From Thioploca sp. (lineage in GTDB: Bacteria > Pseudomonadota > Gammaproteobacteria > Beggiatoales > Beggiatoaceae), in the NCBI GenBank assembly GCA_030627125.1, contig DAOUSR010000002.1, forward strand, positions 1 to 61,837: a DNA stretch of 61,837 nucleotides, written 5' to 3'. The notes beneath the pieces were generated by a model that did not search any database, was not told the origin of the DNA, and worked only from the letters and a program-made list of their open reading frames with translations. Positions 34,764 to 44,930 of the stretch are shown in pieces. The number at the start of each line of letters is the position of its first letter. Position 1 is the stretch's first letter. The position numbers and the translations under genes are program-made.

Positions 34764-36059
34764 TCATTCTGCCAATTTCTGTGTTAAAATCGCAAATTCT
34801 TGTTTCATCTGCAAGCTTTCAAATACTAATAAATCAGGTACTTGAATATTTAACAAGGTATCAAAAGATTTTTGGCTAGTACGCAATAAATTAATCAATT
34901 CACCACTTACCCTAACAGTTCGATAAGTATTCTGAGCTATTTGTAAATCAGATTCAGTTTTATTTCTGGCGATTTCAACTTTATCACGTTGCCTATTCAA
35001 ATGTTTTTTATACAGTTCTGCGGTTTGTAAAGTTAGCTTTTGAGCCCCAATGTTAGCCATCAAATGTAACCGGTGGTTTTTATCAACTTCTCCACTTAAT
35101 AAATTTCTGGTAGTTTCATTAATATTATTAACTTCCTCTACTATATTAGTTATTTTAGGTAGATATTTCCCCCCAATATTTCCAATAAAAGTAACCTGCA
35201 TATGTAATAACGTTTTTAGTAAAATTGTGTACATGCCATAGTAACGCTGACTAATTTCTATATCTTCGCCACTATTTTTAGTAAGTTCCATCAATTGTTG
35301 GCTAATTTTTTTAACGTTATCATACACAACACTACTTTGGATAATGTCATCACCAACCACACTGGACAATAATACATCTAATTGCTCCTGATTGATATTT
35401 AACCCTCGGTCAGCAAGCTGTTGAGAAAATTGAGTTTTAAGTTCATCAATTTGCTCATGACGTTGTTGAATAATTTCTGTTAATTGCTCAATTTTTTCTT
35501 TATAATCAGCCACTGTAGTTTTCCATTTGGAACGAATTGGAGCACTAACTTGAGCTTGACGATACTTAGCAATAGTTTGTTTTAAACCACGAATATCCTC
35601 TTCAATACTGCGGATTTGGTGTCTAATTTCAGAAGTTTTAGAAATACTTAAAATTCCTATAGCCTCATCAAGCAACGCATTTATCTTATTTTTATTAGAG
35701 GTTTTATCTTTACCAAGCCAAGCCGACTCAGGCAAAGTTTCATTTTCATGTTCAATATCCAATATTTGATTAAGAGCCGGTGTAACTTTATCCCAAATCT
35801 CTGCAAATGCTGGGTCTTTACCAAAAAATTCCACCCCATGTTCTTCTGTAGATTGAGCTAAAGTTTCAACATTTTCGACAGTACCATCCCAAATATTAGT
35901 AACTGCTCGTACGGTTGTATCCCACCAGGAAGTTTCCGCTTCCTGCTCAGGAACATTTTCACTAGCATTTACGCATACCGATAATACCAATGATATTATT
36001 ACTAATAGATTTTTAATATATTTCATAATGACCTCTGTGTAAATTTTGTAGGAATCCAA
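34764..36059 (-). CDS. Exported coiled-coil protein of unknown function
   Basis: Signal peptide KYIKNLLVIISLVLSVCVNA; extended heptad-like E/Q/K region. Confidence 0.7.
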   Translation of the reverse strand: MDSYKIYTEVIMKYIKNLLVIISLVLSVCVNASENVPEQEAETSWWDTTVRAVTNIWDGTVENVETLAQSTEEHGVEFFGKDPAFAEIWDKVTPALNQILDIEHENETLPESAWLGKDKTSNKNKINALLDEAIGILSISKTSEIRHQIRSIEEDIRGLKQTIAKYRQAQVSAPIRSKWKTTVADYKEKIEQLTEIIQQRHEQIDELKTQFSQQLADRGLNINQEQLDVLLSSVVGDDIIQSSVVYDNVKKISQQLMELTKNSGEDIEISQRYYGMYTILLKTLLHMQVTFIGNIGGKYLPKITNIVEEVNNINETTRNLLSGEVDKNHRLHLMANIGAQKLTLQTAELYKKHLNRQRDKVEIARNKTESDLQIAQNTYRTVRVSGELINLLRTSQKSFDTLLNIQVPDLLVFESLQMKQEFAILTQKLAE

Positions 36060-36083
36060 TACTTATTTGAGATAATTTAAACT

Positions 36084-37631
36084 CTATTTTCCAATTATTT
36101 TAACTTGTGCATCGCAATTTTCTTTCATATAAACAATAAAAGGTTCTGTTTCAAGTTCTTTTGTTATATAACGTTTATGTTCTTCTTGCACTTGTTGCTG
36201 TTGCATTGCTGGGGTTTCTGCTTGTTCTATACGAATATGCACAGTTTGTGATGTGCCATAATGCTTTTCCAACAACTCCTCTAAATTTTTCTTTCTATTG
36301 ATTGTTAATGCTATTTTATATTGGGGGTGTAAACTTAAATGCCAAGAATTTCCTTCATGCTTTTTTAATTCACAGTTATCCGCTAACTGTCTAACTCCAC
36401 CTTTTAGTCCTAAAGTTTGTACAATATTGCCCCATTCACTATCTATAATTGTAGGTGATAATTTAACTGGTGCTACTGGCGTGGGGACAGACTGTGGAGA
36501 AATTGGTTTACTAATAGTTGGTGCTGAATTTGTAGGCGGAAGCTGAGTTACCGGGCGGAAAGTCAACATTCGCAACATAACCATTTCAAACCCACCACGA
36601 GGTTCAGGTGCTAATGACAGGTCACGTTTACCAATTAATCCTATCTGATAAAATAATTGTACATCCTCAGGTGATAATTGTTTAGCTAATTGTAAAATTA
36701 ATTCACTTTCTGGTTGATTTTTATCAATAGTTTCAGGTACTATCTGTGCCAAGGCAACCTGTTGTAACAAAGATAATATTTCGCTTAAAATAGTCGTAAA
36801 ATCAGGATTTTGTTCTGCTAAAGTAGCAATTTTTTGTAATAAATTAGCTGCATCATTGTTTGCTAATAAAACCACCAATTCTAATACCATGTCTTGGTCT
36901 AGGCTACCTAACATTCCATTGACATCATCATTGGATAGTTTACCGGCTCCATAAGCAATTGCTTGATCCAATAAACTCAAAGCATCTCGTAAACTACCAT
37001 CCGCAGCTTGAGCCAATAAACGCAATGCTGGTTTTTCATGTTCAACATTTTCTTCCGTAATAATTTTATCCAGATGTTGGATAATTTGTTCAATAGGAAT
37101 ACGTTTAAGATTAAATTGTAAACAACGAGATAAGATTGTAGGAGGTAATTTTTGTGGGTCAGTGGTAGCAAGCAGGAATTTTACATGTGAAGGTGGCTCT
37201 TCCAAAGTTTTTAACAGAGCGTTAAAGCTATGGGTGGATAACATATGGACTTCATCAATCAGATAAACTTTATAGCGACCTCGAGTTGGAGCATATTGTA
37301 CATTATCCAGTAAATCACGAGTATCTTCTACTTTAGTCCGAGAAGCTGCATCAACCTCTATTAAATCAACAAATCGTCCAGTATCTATTTCACAACAAGT
37401 CGTACATTTTCCGCAAGGAAATGCTGATACACCTTGTTCACAATTCAGTGATTTCGCTAAAATGCGAGCAATTGTAGTTTTACCAACTCCTCGAGTCCCA
37501 GTGAATAAATAAGCATGATGTAAACGGTCATGCTCTAAAGCATTGGTTAAGGCTCGCAATACATGAGCTTGTCCTACCATTTCTGGGAAGTTATGAGGTC
37601 GCCATTTACGGGCTAGAACTTGATAAGCCAT
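36084..37631 (-). CDS. dnaX: DNA polymerase III subunits gamma/tau
   Basis: MAYQVLARKWRPHNFPEMVGQAHVLRALTNALEHDRLHHAYLFTGTRGVGKTTIARILAKSLNC. Confidence 0.97.
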   Translation of the reverse strand: MAYQVLARKWRPHNFPEMVGQAHVLRALTNALEHDRLHHAYLFTGTRGVGKTTIARILAKSLNCEQGVSAFPCGKCTTCCEIDTGRFVDLIEVDAASRTKVEDTRDLLDNVQYAPTRGRYKVYLIDEVHMLSTHSFNALLKTLEEPPSHVKFLLATTDPQKLPPTILSRCLQFNLKRIPIEQIIQHLDKIITEENVEHEKPALRLLAQAADGSLRDALSLLDQAIAYGAGKLSNDDVNGMLGSLDQDMVLELVVLLANNDAANLLQKIATLAEQNPDFTTILSEILSLLQQVALAQIVPETIDKNQPESELILQLAKQLSPEDVQLFYQIGLIGKRDLSLAPEPRGGFEMVMLRMLTFRPVTQLPPTNSAPTISKPISPQSVPTPVAPVKLSPTIIDSEWGNIVQTLGLKGGVRQLADNCELKKHEGNSWHLSLHPQYKIALTINRKKNLEELLEKHYGTSQTVHIRIEQAETPAMQQQQVQEEHKRYITKELETEPFIVYMKENCDAQVKIIGK

Positions 37632-37696
37632 GTTATTATATCAAATAATGACTATTAGAGAAGATGAAAAGCTATACTAACTTTCCAAATTATGAG

Positions 37697-37811
37697 GGTG
37701 GCAATTAATGCCAGCCACACCCCGGCACCCACATCGATTGCTGCCGTTGCTTCCTTCCGGACCTGGCGGAGTTCACAATTTCGTGTTGCGAGGGGACAGA
37801 CATTAACTACC
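37697..37811 (-). ncRNA. ffs: Signal recognition particle 4.5S RNA
   Basis: Reverse complement contains CCAGGTCCGGAAGGAAGCA, the conserved SRP domain IV loop; ends pair (GGTAGTTAATG/CATTAATTGCC). Confidence 0.93.
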
Positions 37812-37816
37812 ATAAT

Positions 37817-37907
37817 TGGCGGAGAGAGAGGGATTCGAACCCTCGGTACGTCATTAACGCACACACGATTTCCAATCGTGCTCCTTCGACCGCTCGGACA
37901 TCTCTCC
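37817..37907 (-). tRNA. tRNA-Ser (anticodon GGA), long variable arm
   Basis: Reverse complement GGAGAGATGTCCGAGCGG...GATTGGAAATC...GGTTCGAATCCCTCTCTCTCCGCCA. Confidence 0.95.
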
Positions 37908-38070
37908 ATCATTCAAACCAAACTAATTTCAGCATTCTAACAAAAATATAATAATATGTCCAGTTTTATTTATAAAAAATTGGTAACTACCTATAATCAT
38001 GATGTGTTATATGGAAACATTATTACCAAATTATTGAATCTTGTACCAAATTTGTTGCCAACGACCTTTA

Positions 38071-38135
38071 ATTCGATATAAATATCAAGCTATTAACTTG
38101 CATTAATATAATACATTCAATTGGAAAATGCTATA
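38071..38135. repeat. MITE-like family 1 copy (left end degenerate)
   Basis: ATTCGATATAAATATCAAGCTATTAACTTGCATTAATATAATACATTCAATTGGAAAATGCTATA. Confidence 0.7.
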
Positions 38136-38168
38136 ACCTGAATTTGATTATTCCTTATGTTGAAATCA

Positions 38169-39641
38169 TTATCTTCTCCAAAATGCTGGGGTCAATAATA
38201 CCAATAAGGTAAAAATTTCCAACCGCCCCAATAACATAGTAAAACTTAAAATCCATAAACCCGCATCACCAATACCACCGTAGTGTACAGTAACATCACC
38301 TAAGCCCGGCCCAGTCATATTTAATGTTGCTGCAATACCAGAAAATGCAGTCAAGTAATTTACTCCAGTTGCCATGAATAGTAGAGATAAAAATATATAG
38401 CTGGAAATATATAAGAAAATAAATCCCGATACTGCTTGAGATACATTGTCCGGTATTTTTTTATTATTAATTTTTACCATGATGACTGCATTAGGATGGA
38501 TCAAGCGCATGATTTCACGAGATGCTTGCTTATATAATAAGATAAATCGAATCACCCTAAAACCACCAGCAGTAGAACCAACACAACCTCCTATAAAACC
38601 ACTACCTAAAATTAGGACTGGTAAAAACATTGGCCAAGTACTAAAATCATCAATGGTATAACCAGTACTACTGATGATAGAAATCACTTCAAAACTAGCA
38701 TACCGTAATGTGGAAAAAAAAGTTTGGTGTTTGACATCTTCACTATATAGCAGTAACATTAAAACAGTAATCGCAATTAAACCCAAAACTATATAAATAA
38801 AGACTCTACCTTGAATATCTCGCCAGTAATAACGCAAATCTAACTTATTCCAAACTAAAAAATGGATGGTGAAATTCAGGCTGCCCAAGATAATGAAAAA
38901 CATAGCAATACCTTCTATGATTGGACTCTTAAAATGACCTAAGCTTTCATTATGGGTAGAAAAACCTCCAGTGGCAACGGTAGAATAACTATGGCCTATT
39001 GCATCAAATAAACTCATACCAGCCAACCAATAAGCCAAAGCACAGGTAACGGTTAACACGATATAAATAGATAACAGAGTTTTAGCCGTATTTTCCAACC
39101 GTGGAGTAAATTTTTCATCTCGCATGGGGCCAGGAGTTTCAGCTCGATACAACTGCATTCCCCCAATACCCAACATTGGTAAAACTGCAACCGCTAATAC
39201 AATAACACCAAGTCCTCCTAACCATTGTAATTGTTGTCGATAATACAATATAGATTTTGGCAAAATATCTATATCTTTAATAACTGTAGCACCAGTGGTG
39301 GTAAACCCAGAAACTGATTCAAATACCGCTTGAGCAATACTTAAATTTTGGCCAGTATCTATATTTGATAACAACAGAAATGGTAATGCTCCTACCATAC
39401 TAAGCACAGTCCAAAACATTGCGGTAATTAAAAAACCATCATGCAAATGTAATTCTTTTTTGGAATTTCTAGCTGGAAACCAAAGTAGCATACCAATACC
39501 AAACATGACGATAAATGCTAAAATAAACGCTATTAAACCATCATCTTGATACCATAGCGATACTAAAATTGGTGGTACTAAAGTAATACTAAATAATATT
39601 ATTAATAAACCTAAAATACGTTGGGTAACGGAAAGACGCAC
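38169..39641 (-). CDS. trkH: Potassium uptake protein TrkH
   Basis: ESVSGFTTTGATVI; YSTVATGGFSTHNESLGHF; GGCVGSTAGGFRVIRFILL. Confidence 0.95.
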   Translation of the reverse strand: MRLSVTQRILGLLIILFSITLVPPILVSLWYQDDGLIAFILAFIVMFGIGMLLWFPARNSKKELHLHDGFLITAMFWTVLSMVGALPFLLLSNIDTGQNLSIAQAVFESVSGFTTTGATVIKDIDILPKSILYYRQQLQWLGGLGVIVLAVAVLPMLGIGGMQLYRAETPGPMRDEKFTPRLENTAKTLLSIYIVLTVTCALAYWLAGMSLFDAIGHSYSTVATGGFSTHNESLGHFKSPIIEGIAMFFIILGSLNFTIHFLVWNKLDLRYYWRDIQGRVFIYIVLGLIAITVLMLLLYSEDVKHQTFFSTLRYASFEVISIISSTGYTIDDFSTWPMFLPVLILGSGFIGGCVGSTAGGFRVIRFILLYKQASREIMRLIHPNAVIMVKINNKKIPDNVSQAVSGFIFLYISSYIFLSLLFMATGVNYLTAFSGIAATLNMTGPGLGDVTVHYGGIGDAGLWILSFTMLLGRLEIFTLLVLLTPAFWRR

Positions 39642-40276
39642 TACCAGTTACCAATTCGTAAAGAAGTTGCGTAATTACAATTAACTGTGTGATGTGAAGT
39701 GAGAATTGCCATACCACCTTGCTCAGCATGTTTATCCAACCACTTTTCAATCATAACAATGGCTACTTTATCAAGGGCAGTAAATGGTTCGTCTAATATC
39801 CATAACACAGTTTTACTAATTAATAAACGAGCTAATGCAACTCGACGTTGTTGACCAGCAGAAAGAGTACGAGTAGGAACATCTTCAAACCCATACAAAC
39901 CAACTTGATCTAACGCATCAATAAGATCAATTTCAATTGGCTTACGACTTAAAGACTGTGCCATTGCTAAATTTTCTAACGGAGTTAATTCTCCTTTAAT
40001 CCCCGGATGATGGCCAATATAAGATAATTCTGCCCAGTATTCTTCTTGAACTGTTTGAACTTCTTGATTATTCCAATATATACTTCCTTCTGTAGGCAAA
40101 GTTAAACCACACAATATGCGTAATAAACTCGTTTTGCCACTACCATTATGGCCTTCTATTTGTAATAATTGGCCGGTAGATAAGCTAAAATTCAAGTTAT
40201 CAAATAATACCCGATCATCTCGAATGCATTGTAAGTTTTTAATTTCAAGGTTATAAGTTTGTGAAATATTTGACAT
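39641..40276 (-). CDS. ccmA: Heme exporter ATP-binding protein CcmA
   Basis: LEIKNLQCIRDDRVLFDNLNFSLSTGQLLQIEGHNGSGKTSLLRILCGL; LSAGQQRRVALARLL; LDEPFTALD. Confidence 0.9.
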   Translation of the reverse strand: MSNISQTYNLEIKNLQCIRDDRVLFDNLNFSLSTGQLLQIEGHNGSGKTSLLRILCGLTLPTEGSIYWNNQEVQTVQEEYWAELSYIGHHPGIKGELTPLENLAMAQSLSRKPIEIDLIDALDQVGLYGFEDVPTRTLSAGQQRRVALARLLISKTVLWILDEPFTALDKVAIVMIEKWLDKHAEQGGMAILTSHHTVNCNYATSLRIGNW

Positions 40277-40643
40277 TTAAAATAATTTTAGGTTGGAATT
40301 ACTGATATTATGCAGTCCAAATCAATTGAACATGAAAGATTAAAAAAATTGATAACATAATTATATAACAATATCATATAGATGAAAGTAAATAGATTGA
40401 ATTGTATTTTCATACTAATACTATAACTATGATAATTTGTCAAGGTTTCTTCCGCTAGTAAAATAGGCTTAAACCTCAATTTTTATTAAAAATTGCTAAT
40501 TGGACAATTTTTTTCAATTGGGTTATTATATAAGTCCATTAAAATTAGTAAGTAAATTGTAGTACTATTAAGAGTTTTATAACTACGAAGTTTATAATTT
40601 TTCAACAATAAATTATTGATAATTTTACCAACAGGAAATAAAA

Positions 40644-41549
40644 ATGCAACCTTATAAAAAAGATTTTTCTACAAATTTATTAGCTGGGTTAAGTAATATA
40701 AAAATATCTAAATGGCCATTATTTATGGCTTATCATACTAATAATTTTGCAATTAAAGGGCATCATACTAGAGAAATTTTAAAATTAGTTAAACCCGGTG
40801 ATATTTTAGTTCGTTCTTTTAATAATTACCTTAATAATTATACAATTCCAGGAACTTTTAAACAAGTTGGTTTTTACCTAAGTGAAGTTAATGAACAACA
40901 TTTAAAGCAATTTGCTAATATTGAACAGCATAATTTTAAGCTTGGGCGGCAGATGGTTATTCATGCAATCGGAAAGCAAGTAATTTTAGAAGACTTGATT
41001 GATTTTTGTCGGTGCGATACTCTAGCAATAATGCGTTTTCCCAGACAAATGAAACGATTGCGAGTAGCCCCTCCAATTTTAGAAATATATTTTGCTAACC
41101 CAACAACGGCAACATCGCCCTCAATCGTAGTTGAAAAACCAGTTCCTAAGTGGCTGACTAAGTTTAAACGTAATAAAGCTGAAATTCCAGAAGAAACATT
41201 GCCAGAAAAATCAGATAAAATTGATGCCACAACAATTGCTTTGGCTAAAGTAGAAAATGATATTTTACAACACTTAAAGAATGGTAAAGTTGTTGAATTT
41301 GAAAAGATTTTTAAGATTTTGTATCGGCTGGCTATTAGAGAACTCAATACTACTCGTGAGCAGAATTTCGGTATCGAACCTTATTATAGCACTTCTAATA
41401 CCGACTTAGTACATTTTATTACTAAAAGTATTTGTTGGAATTATGGAATTGTCCCTGAAGTTAGTAAAGTTTTACTTAAAAATCGGTCGGTTATCTTGCC
41501 AGACGCATTTGTAGATAGTGACCTTGAAGAAGTTTGGAAAAAAGTTTAA
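40644..41549 (+). CDS. YiiX-like permuted papain/NlpC-P60 superfamily protein
   Basis: LVKPGDILVRSFNNYLNNYTIPGTFKQVGFYLSEV...VIHAIGKQVILEDLIDFCRCDTLAIMRFP. Confidence 0.55.
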   Translation: MQPYKKDFSTNLLAGLSNIKISKWPLFMAYHTNNFAIKGHHTREILKLVKPGDILVRSFNNYLNNYTIPGTFKQVGFYLSEVNEQHLKQFANIEQHNFKLGRQMVIHAIGKQVILEDLIDFCRCDTLAIMRFPRQMKRLRVAPPILEIYFANPTTATSPSIVVEKPVPKWLTKFKRNKAEIPEETLPEKSDKIDATTIALAKVENDILQHLKNGKVVEFEKIFKILYRLAIRELNTTREQNFGIEPYYSTSNTDLVHFITKSICWNYGIVPEVSKVLLKNRSVILPDAFVDSDLEEVWKKV

Positions 41550-41563
41550 TTAAGGATTAAATT

Positions 41564-41737
41564 ATGAAACCATATAATAATCATAGATTTATTACTTCAT
41601 GCAAAAAGTTAAGAAGAAAGCCATTAGTAACTATTCACTCCTATAATGATTCATCTGGAGTTAAGAAAAGACCAGCAATGAGTATTAATCCACATCATAA
41701 AATGAGAAGAATAACAAACATTGGGCATTATCATTGA
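41564..41737 (+). CDS. Candidate small basic ORF (57 aa; not in the ORF track)
   Basis: Translated by eye: MKPYNNHRFITSCKKLRRKPLVTIHSYNDSSGVKKRPAMSINPHHKMRRITNIGHYH; AAGGA upstream; overlaps the next ORF start. Confidence 0.4.
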   Translation: MKPYNNHRFITSCKKLRRKPLVTIHSYNDSSGVKKRPAMSINPHHKMRRITNIGHYH

Positions 41738-42893
41738 TAGCTTGAAAACCAGATATATTCTAGCCATACTAATTGGCCTAGCTATTCCCACATCTACGGC
41801 TTTAACTAACGTTTTATGTCCATTTGCATTATTATTCATATTAATGGAAGGCCAATATGCCCAAAAATTTTCTATACTACGTCACCATAACATTGCAATA
41901 GTAGCAACACTTCTTGTCGCTATTATGGGTATAGGTTTTTTATACACTCCAGTAGCTTTTTATGAAGCCATATTAATGTTAGATAAATATCGGGAATTTT
42001 TTTATATCCCAATGTTTATTCTAATTTTTCGGGATGAAAAAGCTCGTAAATGGGGATTGTATGCTTTTTTAGCCATAATGGGAATAACCTTAGTTTTATC
42101 TTATTTTATGGCTATAACCGGATTAGATATTGGCAAAGGTGATCCGCAAAATCCATTTATATTTAAGAATCATATCACGCAAAATTTGTTAATGACCTTA
42201 GCCACTTATTTCGTTATGATAAAAGCTTGGCAGGAAAAACAATGGTGGTATAGCATCATAATAGCATTGGCCATATATAACATATTATTTATGAGTGCTG
42301 GACGCACTGGTTATTTAATCTTATTTTGTTTAATTATAGTATTTTTCTATCAAGTATATAATTTAAAAGGAATTCTAATTGGTAGCTTAATATTAATAAT
42401 TGTAGGAGGAATAGCTTATAATTTTTCTGGTGTATTGCAATATAGAATTGACAAAGCTGCTACAAATATCCAAGATTATCAACATGGTAATACAAATACT
42501 TCAGTTGGACTCCGACTTGAGTTTTATGAAAATAGTTTGATTTTGATAACTAAACATCCAATTTTAGGTAGTGGAACTGGTAGTTTTTCCCATGAATATA
42601 ATAAGTTATTTACAAAATTTACGGCTAATCCTCATAATGACTATTTAATGATTGCTGTTCAGTGGGGGGTAATTGGAGTTGGGTTATTCATTTTATTGCT
42701 GTATTTAATGTGGCAAGCTAGTTATTCTTTAAACCAGCAGACACGCTTTATGGCTCAAGGATTGGTGGTTACAATTGTGGTGGGGTGTTTGATTAATTCA
42801 TTATGGTTGGATAACACGGAAGGACATCTATTTGCTTATTTGATAGGAGTATTTTATGGTGGCATTGGAACGAGAAACTATAGCAATTCTTAA
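41721..42893 (+). CDS. O-antigen ligase family (WaaL-like) membrane protein, TTG start
   Basis: Multispanning; LEFYENSLILITKHPILGSGTGSFSHEYNKLF...NPHNDYLMIAVQWGVIG. Confidence 0.85.
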   Translation: MGIIIDSLKTRYILAILIGLAIPTSTALTNVLCPFALLFILMEGQYAQKFSILRHHNIAIVATLLVAIMGIGFLYTPVAFYEAILMLDKYREFFYIPMFILIFRDEKARKWGLYAFLAIMGITLVLSYFMAITGLDIGKGDPQNPFIFKNHITQNLLMTLATYFVMIKAWQEKQWWYSIIIALAIYNILFMSAGRTGYLILFCLIIVFFYQVYNLKGILIGSLILIIVGGIAYNFSGVLQYRIDKAATNIQDYQHGNTNTSVGLRLEFYENSLILITKHPILGSGTGSFSHEYNKLFTKFTANPHNDYLMIAVQWGVIGVGLFILLLYLMWQASYSLNQQTRFMAQGLVVTIVVGCLINSLWLDNTEGHLFAYLIGVFYGGIGTRNYSNS

Positions 42894-42920
42894 TGCTTAA
42901 TGAAATTCGATATAAATCTC
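42879..42920. repeat. MITE-like family 1 partial copy joined to a GGTAGTCCTAA sequence
   Basis: TATAGCAATTCTTAATGCTTAATGAAATTCGATATAAATCTC followed by ...GGTAGTCCTAA. Confidence 0.65.
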
Positions 42921-42992
42921 AAATTCTGGTAGTCCTAAATGAATTAAGCACTATTTAAGACTGCCCTAGAATTTTACCGAAGTAACCAGACA

Positions 42993-43595
42993 TTACTGAA
43001 TAGCTTTGGCTTGCCGCAATAATTCAGCAATTGCCTCAGCAATTTTTTGATAACCTTTTAAGTTAGGGTGGATCAAATCGCTTTTTAATGAATTCTTACT
43101 CAATACCTTAGACATAATCTTACCATCATAAGGAATTTTCATTTTGGTTGCAATCTCTGCATAAAAACCTGCTGCCGAAGATAAAAATAATTTAGGTTTT
43201 GGAACTCCAATAAGTATTACTTGAGTTTCATAGTCTTGTGCCATTTGAATCATGGCAATAATGTTATCTGCTGCCTGTTCTTCTCCAGTTTTTTGTAATA
43301 TATCATTCCCACCATGACACAAAATCAGTAAATCAGGCTGATATTTTTCCAATATTTCTGGCAATCTTGCTAATCCTTGTGCAGTGCGTTCGCCAGATAC
43401 GCCAGCGTTTATTACTTCACGTTGAATTAACTGGCTTAAGATAGCTGGATAATTTTTGTCTACTGTGGCACCAACTCCATAGGTTAAGCTATCTCCGAAA
43501 GCTACTACTACCGCATCAAGCGATAGTTGCGATAAAATTGGAACATCACTGCCACACCCAATAAGTAATATTATGAATATATAAGATTTTTTCAT
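42993..43595 (-). CDS. SGNH-family esterase/lysophospholipase (TesA-like), lipoprotein signal
   Basis: VVVAFGDSLTYGVGATVDKNYPAILSQLI; LLILCHGGNDIL; LLIGC lipobox. Confidence 0.88.
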   Translation of the reverse strand: MKKSYIFIILLIGCGSDVPILSQLSLDAVVVAFGDSLTYGVGATVDKNYPAILSQLIQREVINAGVSGERTAQGLARLPEILEKYQPDLLILCHGGNDILQKTGEEQAADNIIAMIQMAQDYETQVILIGVPKPKLFLSSAAGFYAEIATKMKIPYDGKIMSKVLSKNSLKSDLIHPNLKGYQKIAEAIAELLRQAKAIQ

Positions 43596-44198
43596 TTATA
43601 TTAATTCCAACAAACATTCCAAAAATTGTTCCGTAACCTGTTCAAGGTTTAATTTAATTCCCAACTCAGATAATTGAGTAACTCCTAACCCAGCATAGCC
43701 ACAAGGATTAATTCCTGCAAATGGTCGTAAATCCATATTAACATTTAAACTCAAACCGTGATAGCTACAGCTTTTACGAATCCTAAGTCCTAAAGCTGCA
43801 ATTTTTTGATTGTTGACATACACTCCGGGAGCTTTATCACGACGGCTAGAATTTATTTTAAGTGAGGACAGGTAATTGATTATCGCTTGTTCTAAGAGAT
43901 TAACCAGTTTTTTAACTCCTAAATTGGCTCGTTTAATATCCATTAAAACATAGACTATCAATTGACCAGGGCCGTGATAGGTAACTTGTCCGCCCCGATC
44001 ACTTTGATAAACTGGAATATTTCCAGTATCCAATAGATGTTCTGGTTTGCCAGCTTGACCTAAGGTATAAATGGGCGAATGTTGCAATACCCATAATTCA
44101 TCTGGAGTATCAGCATTACGAGTATCAGTGTACTGCTGCATAGCCTGATGAATTGGCTGGTAAGCAACCAGCCCCAAATTACGAACTATAATACCCAC
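43596..44198 (-). CDS. lipB: Lipoyl(octanoyl) transferase
   Basis: [47 protein letters not shown]. Confidence 0.96.
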   Translation of the reverse strand: MGIIVRNLGLVAYQPIHQAMQQYTDTRNADTPDELWVLQHSPIYTLGQAGKPEHLLDTGNIPVYQSDRGGQVTYHGPGQLIVYVLMDIKRANLGVKKLVNLLEQAIINYLSSLKINSSRRDKAPGVYVNNQKIAALGLRIRKSCSYHGLSLNVNMDLRPFAGINPCGYAGLGVTQLSELGIKLNLEQVTEQFLECLLELI

Positions 44199-44764
44199 TA
44201 ATGCCCATCGTTATGGGGAGGGTGCATGGTTTTTTCAGTATACGCAAAAATTAACCCGGAAAATACGAAAGTTAAATGCAGAAGGATTAACCAAAATACT
44301 TCTATTTCCCATAATGAATTACCAGTAAATAAGCTTCTGTCACCTTCTTCAGAGATATGGATGAATACTTTTAATAATTCAATCGATGAAATAGCTACAA
44401 TCGAGCTAATAACCTTGAGTTTTAAACCAGCATAATCAACTTTACCCATCCATTCTGGCCGATCCACATGGTCTTTAATTGCATCAATCTTAGACACAAA
44501 ATTTTCATAGCCACTAAGAATAATCATCAGTAGTAAATTGGCAATTAGCACAATATCAATCAATCCTAAAATACTAAGGATCAGTTCCGTACTAGATGCA
44601 TCAGCAATAGTTGGAACAATATAAATGAATTTTTTAACAAATTTTACTAATAAAATAACTAAAGCACCAACCAAACCAATATAAAATGGTGCTAATAACC
44701 ATCTACTGCCAAATAATATTGCTTCAATGAAATTTTCAATAAAATCAGTAATTTTTTTTAGCAT
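44198..44764 (-). CDS. UPF0114 (YqhA) family membrane protein
   Basis: [56 protein letters not shown]. Confidence 0.9.
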   Translation of the reverse strand: MLKKITDFIENFIEAILFGSRWLLAPFYIGLVGALVILLVKFVKKFIYIVPTIADASSTELILSILGLIDIVLIANLLLMIILSGYENFVSKIDAIKDHVDRPEWMGKVDYAGLKLKVISSIVAISSIELLKVFIHISEEGDRSLFTGNSLWEIEVFWLILLHLTFVFSGLIFAYTEKTMHPPHNDGH

Positions 44765-44821
44765 AATATATAAATTAACAAGTTGTAGGAATCCAAGATT
44801 TATCTTGGGGTAATTATTTGT

Positions 44822-44899
44822 TATAGCAATTATTAACGAAATTATATATCATTGACTTAATTTGTATAAATATATTCTATTCAATTAGTAAATGCTATA
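44822..44899. repeat. MITE-like family 1 copy
   Basis: TATAGCAATTATTAACGAAATTATATATCATTGACTTAATTTGTATAAATATATTCTATTCAATTAGTAAATGCTATA. Confidence 0.75.
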
Positions 44900-44930
44900 A
44901 ACTACTTACACAACATCAGTTACATACTAC

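Noticed and set aside
36084-37631. Programmed frameshift producing a separate gamma form of DnaX
   Set aside because: No canonical slippery A-AAA-AAG heptamer with downstream structure was evident.
37655-37940. ORFs 37655-37912 (-) and 37692-37940 (+)
   Set aside because: They are translations of the tRNA-Ser and 4.5S RNA genes (typical spurious MERCPSGRRSTIGNRV... product).
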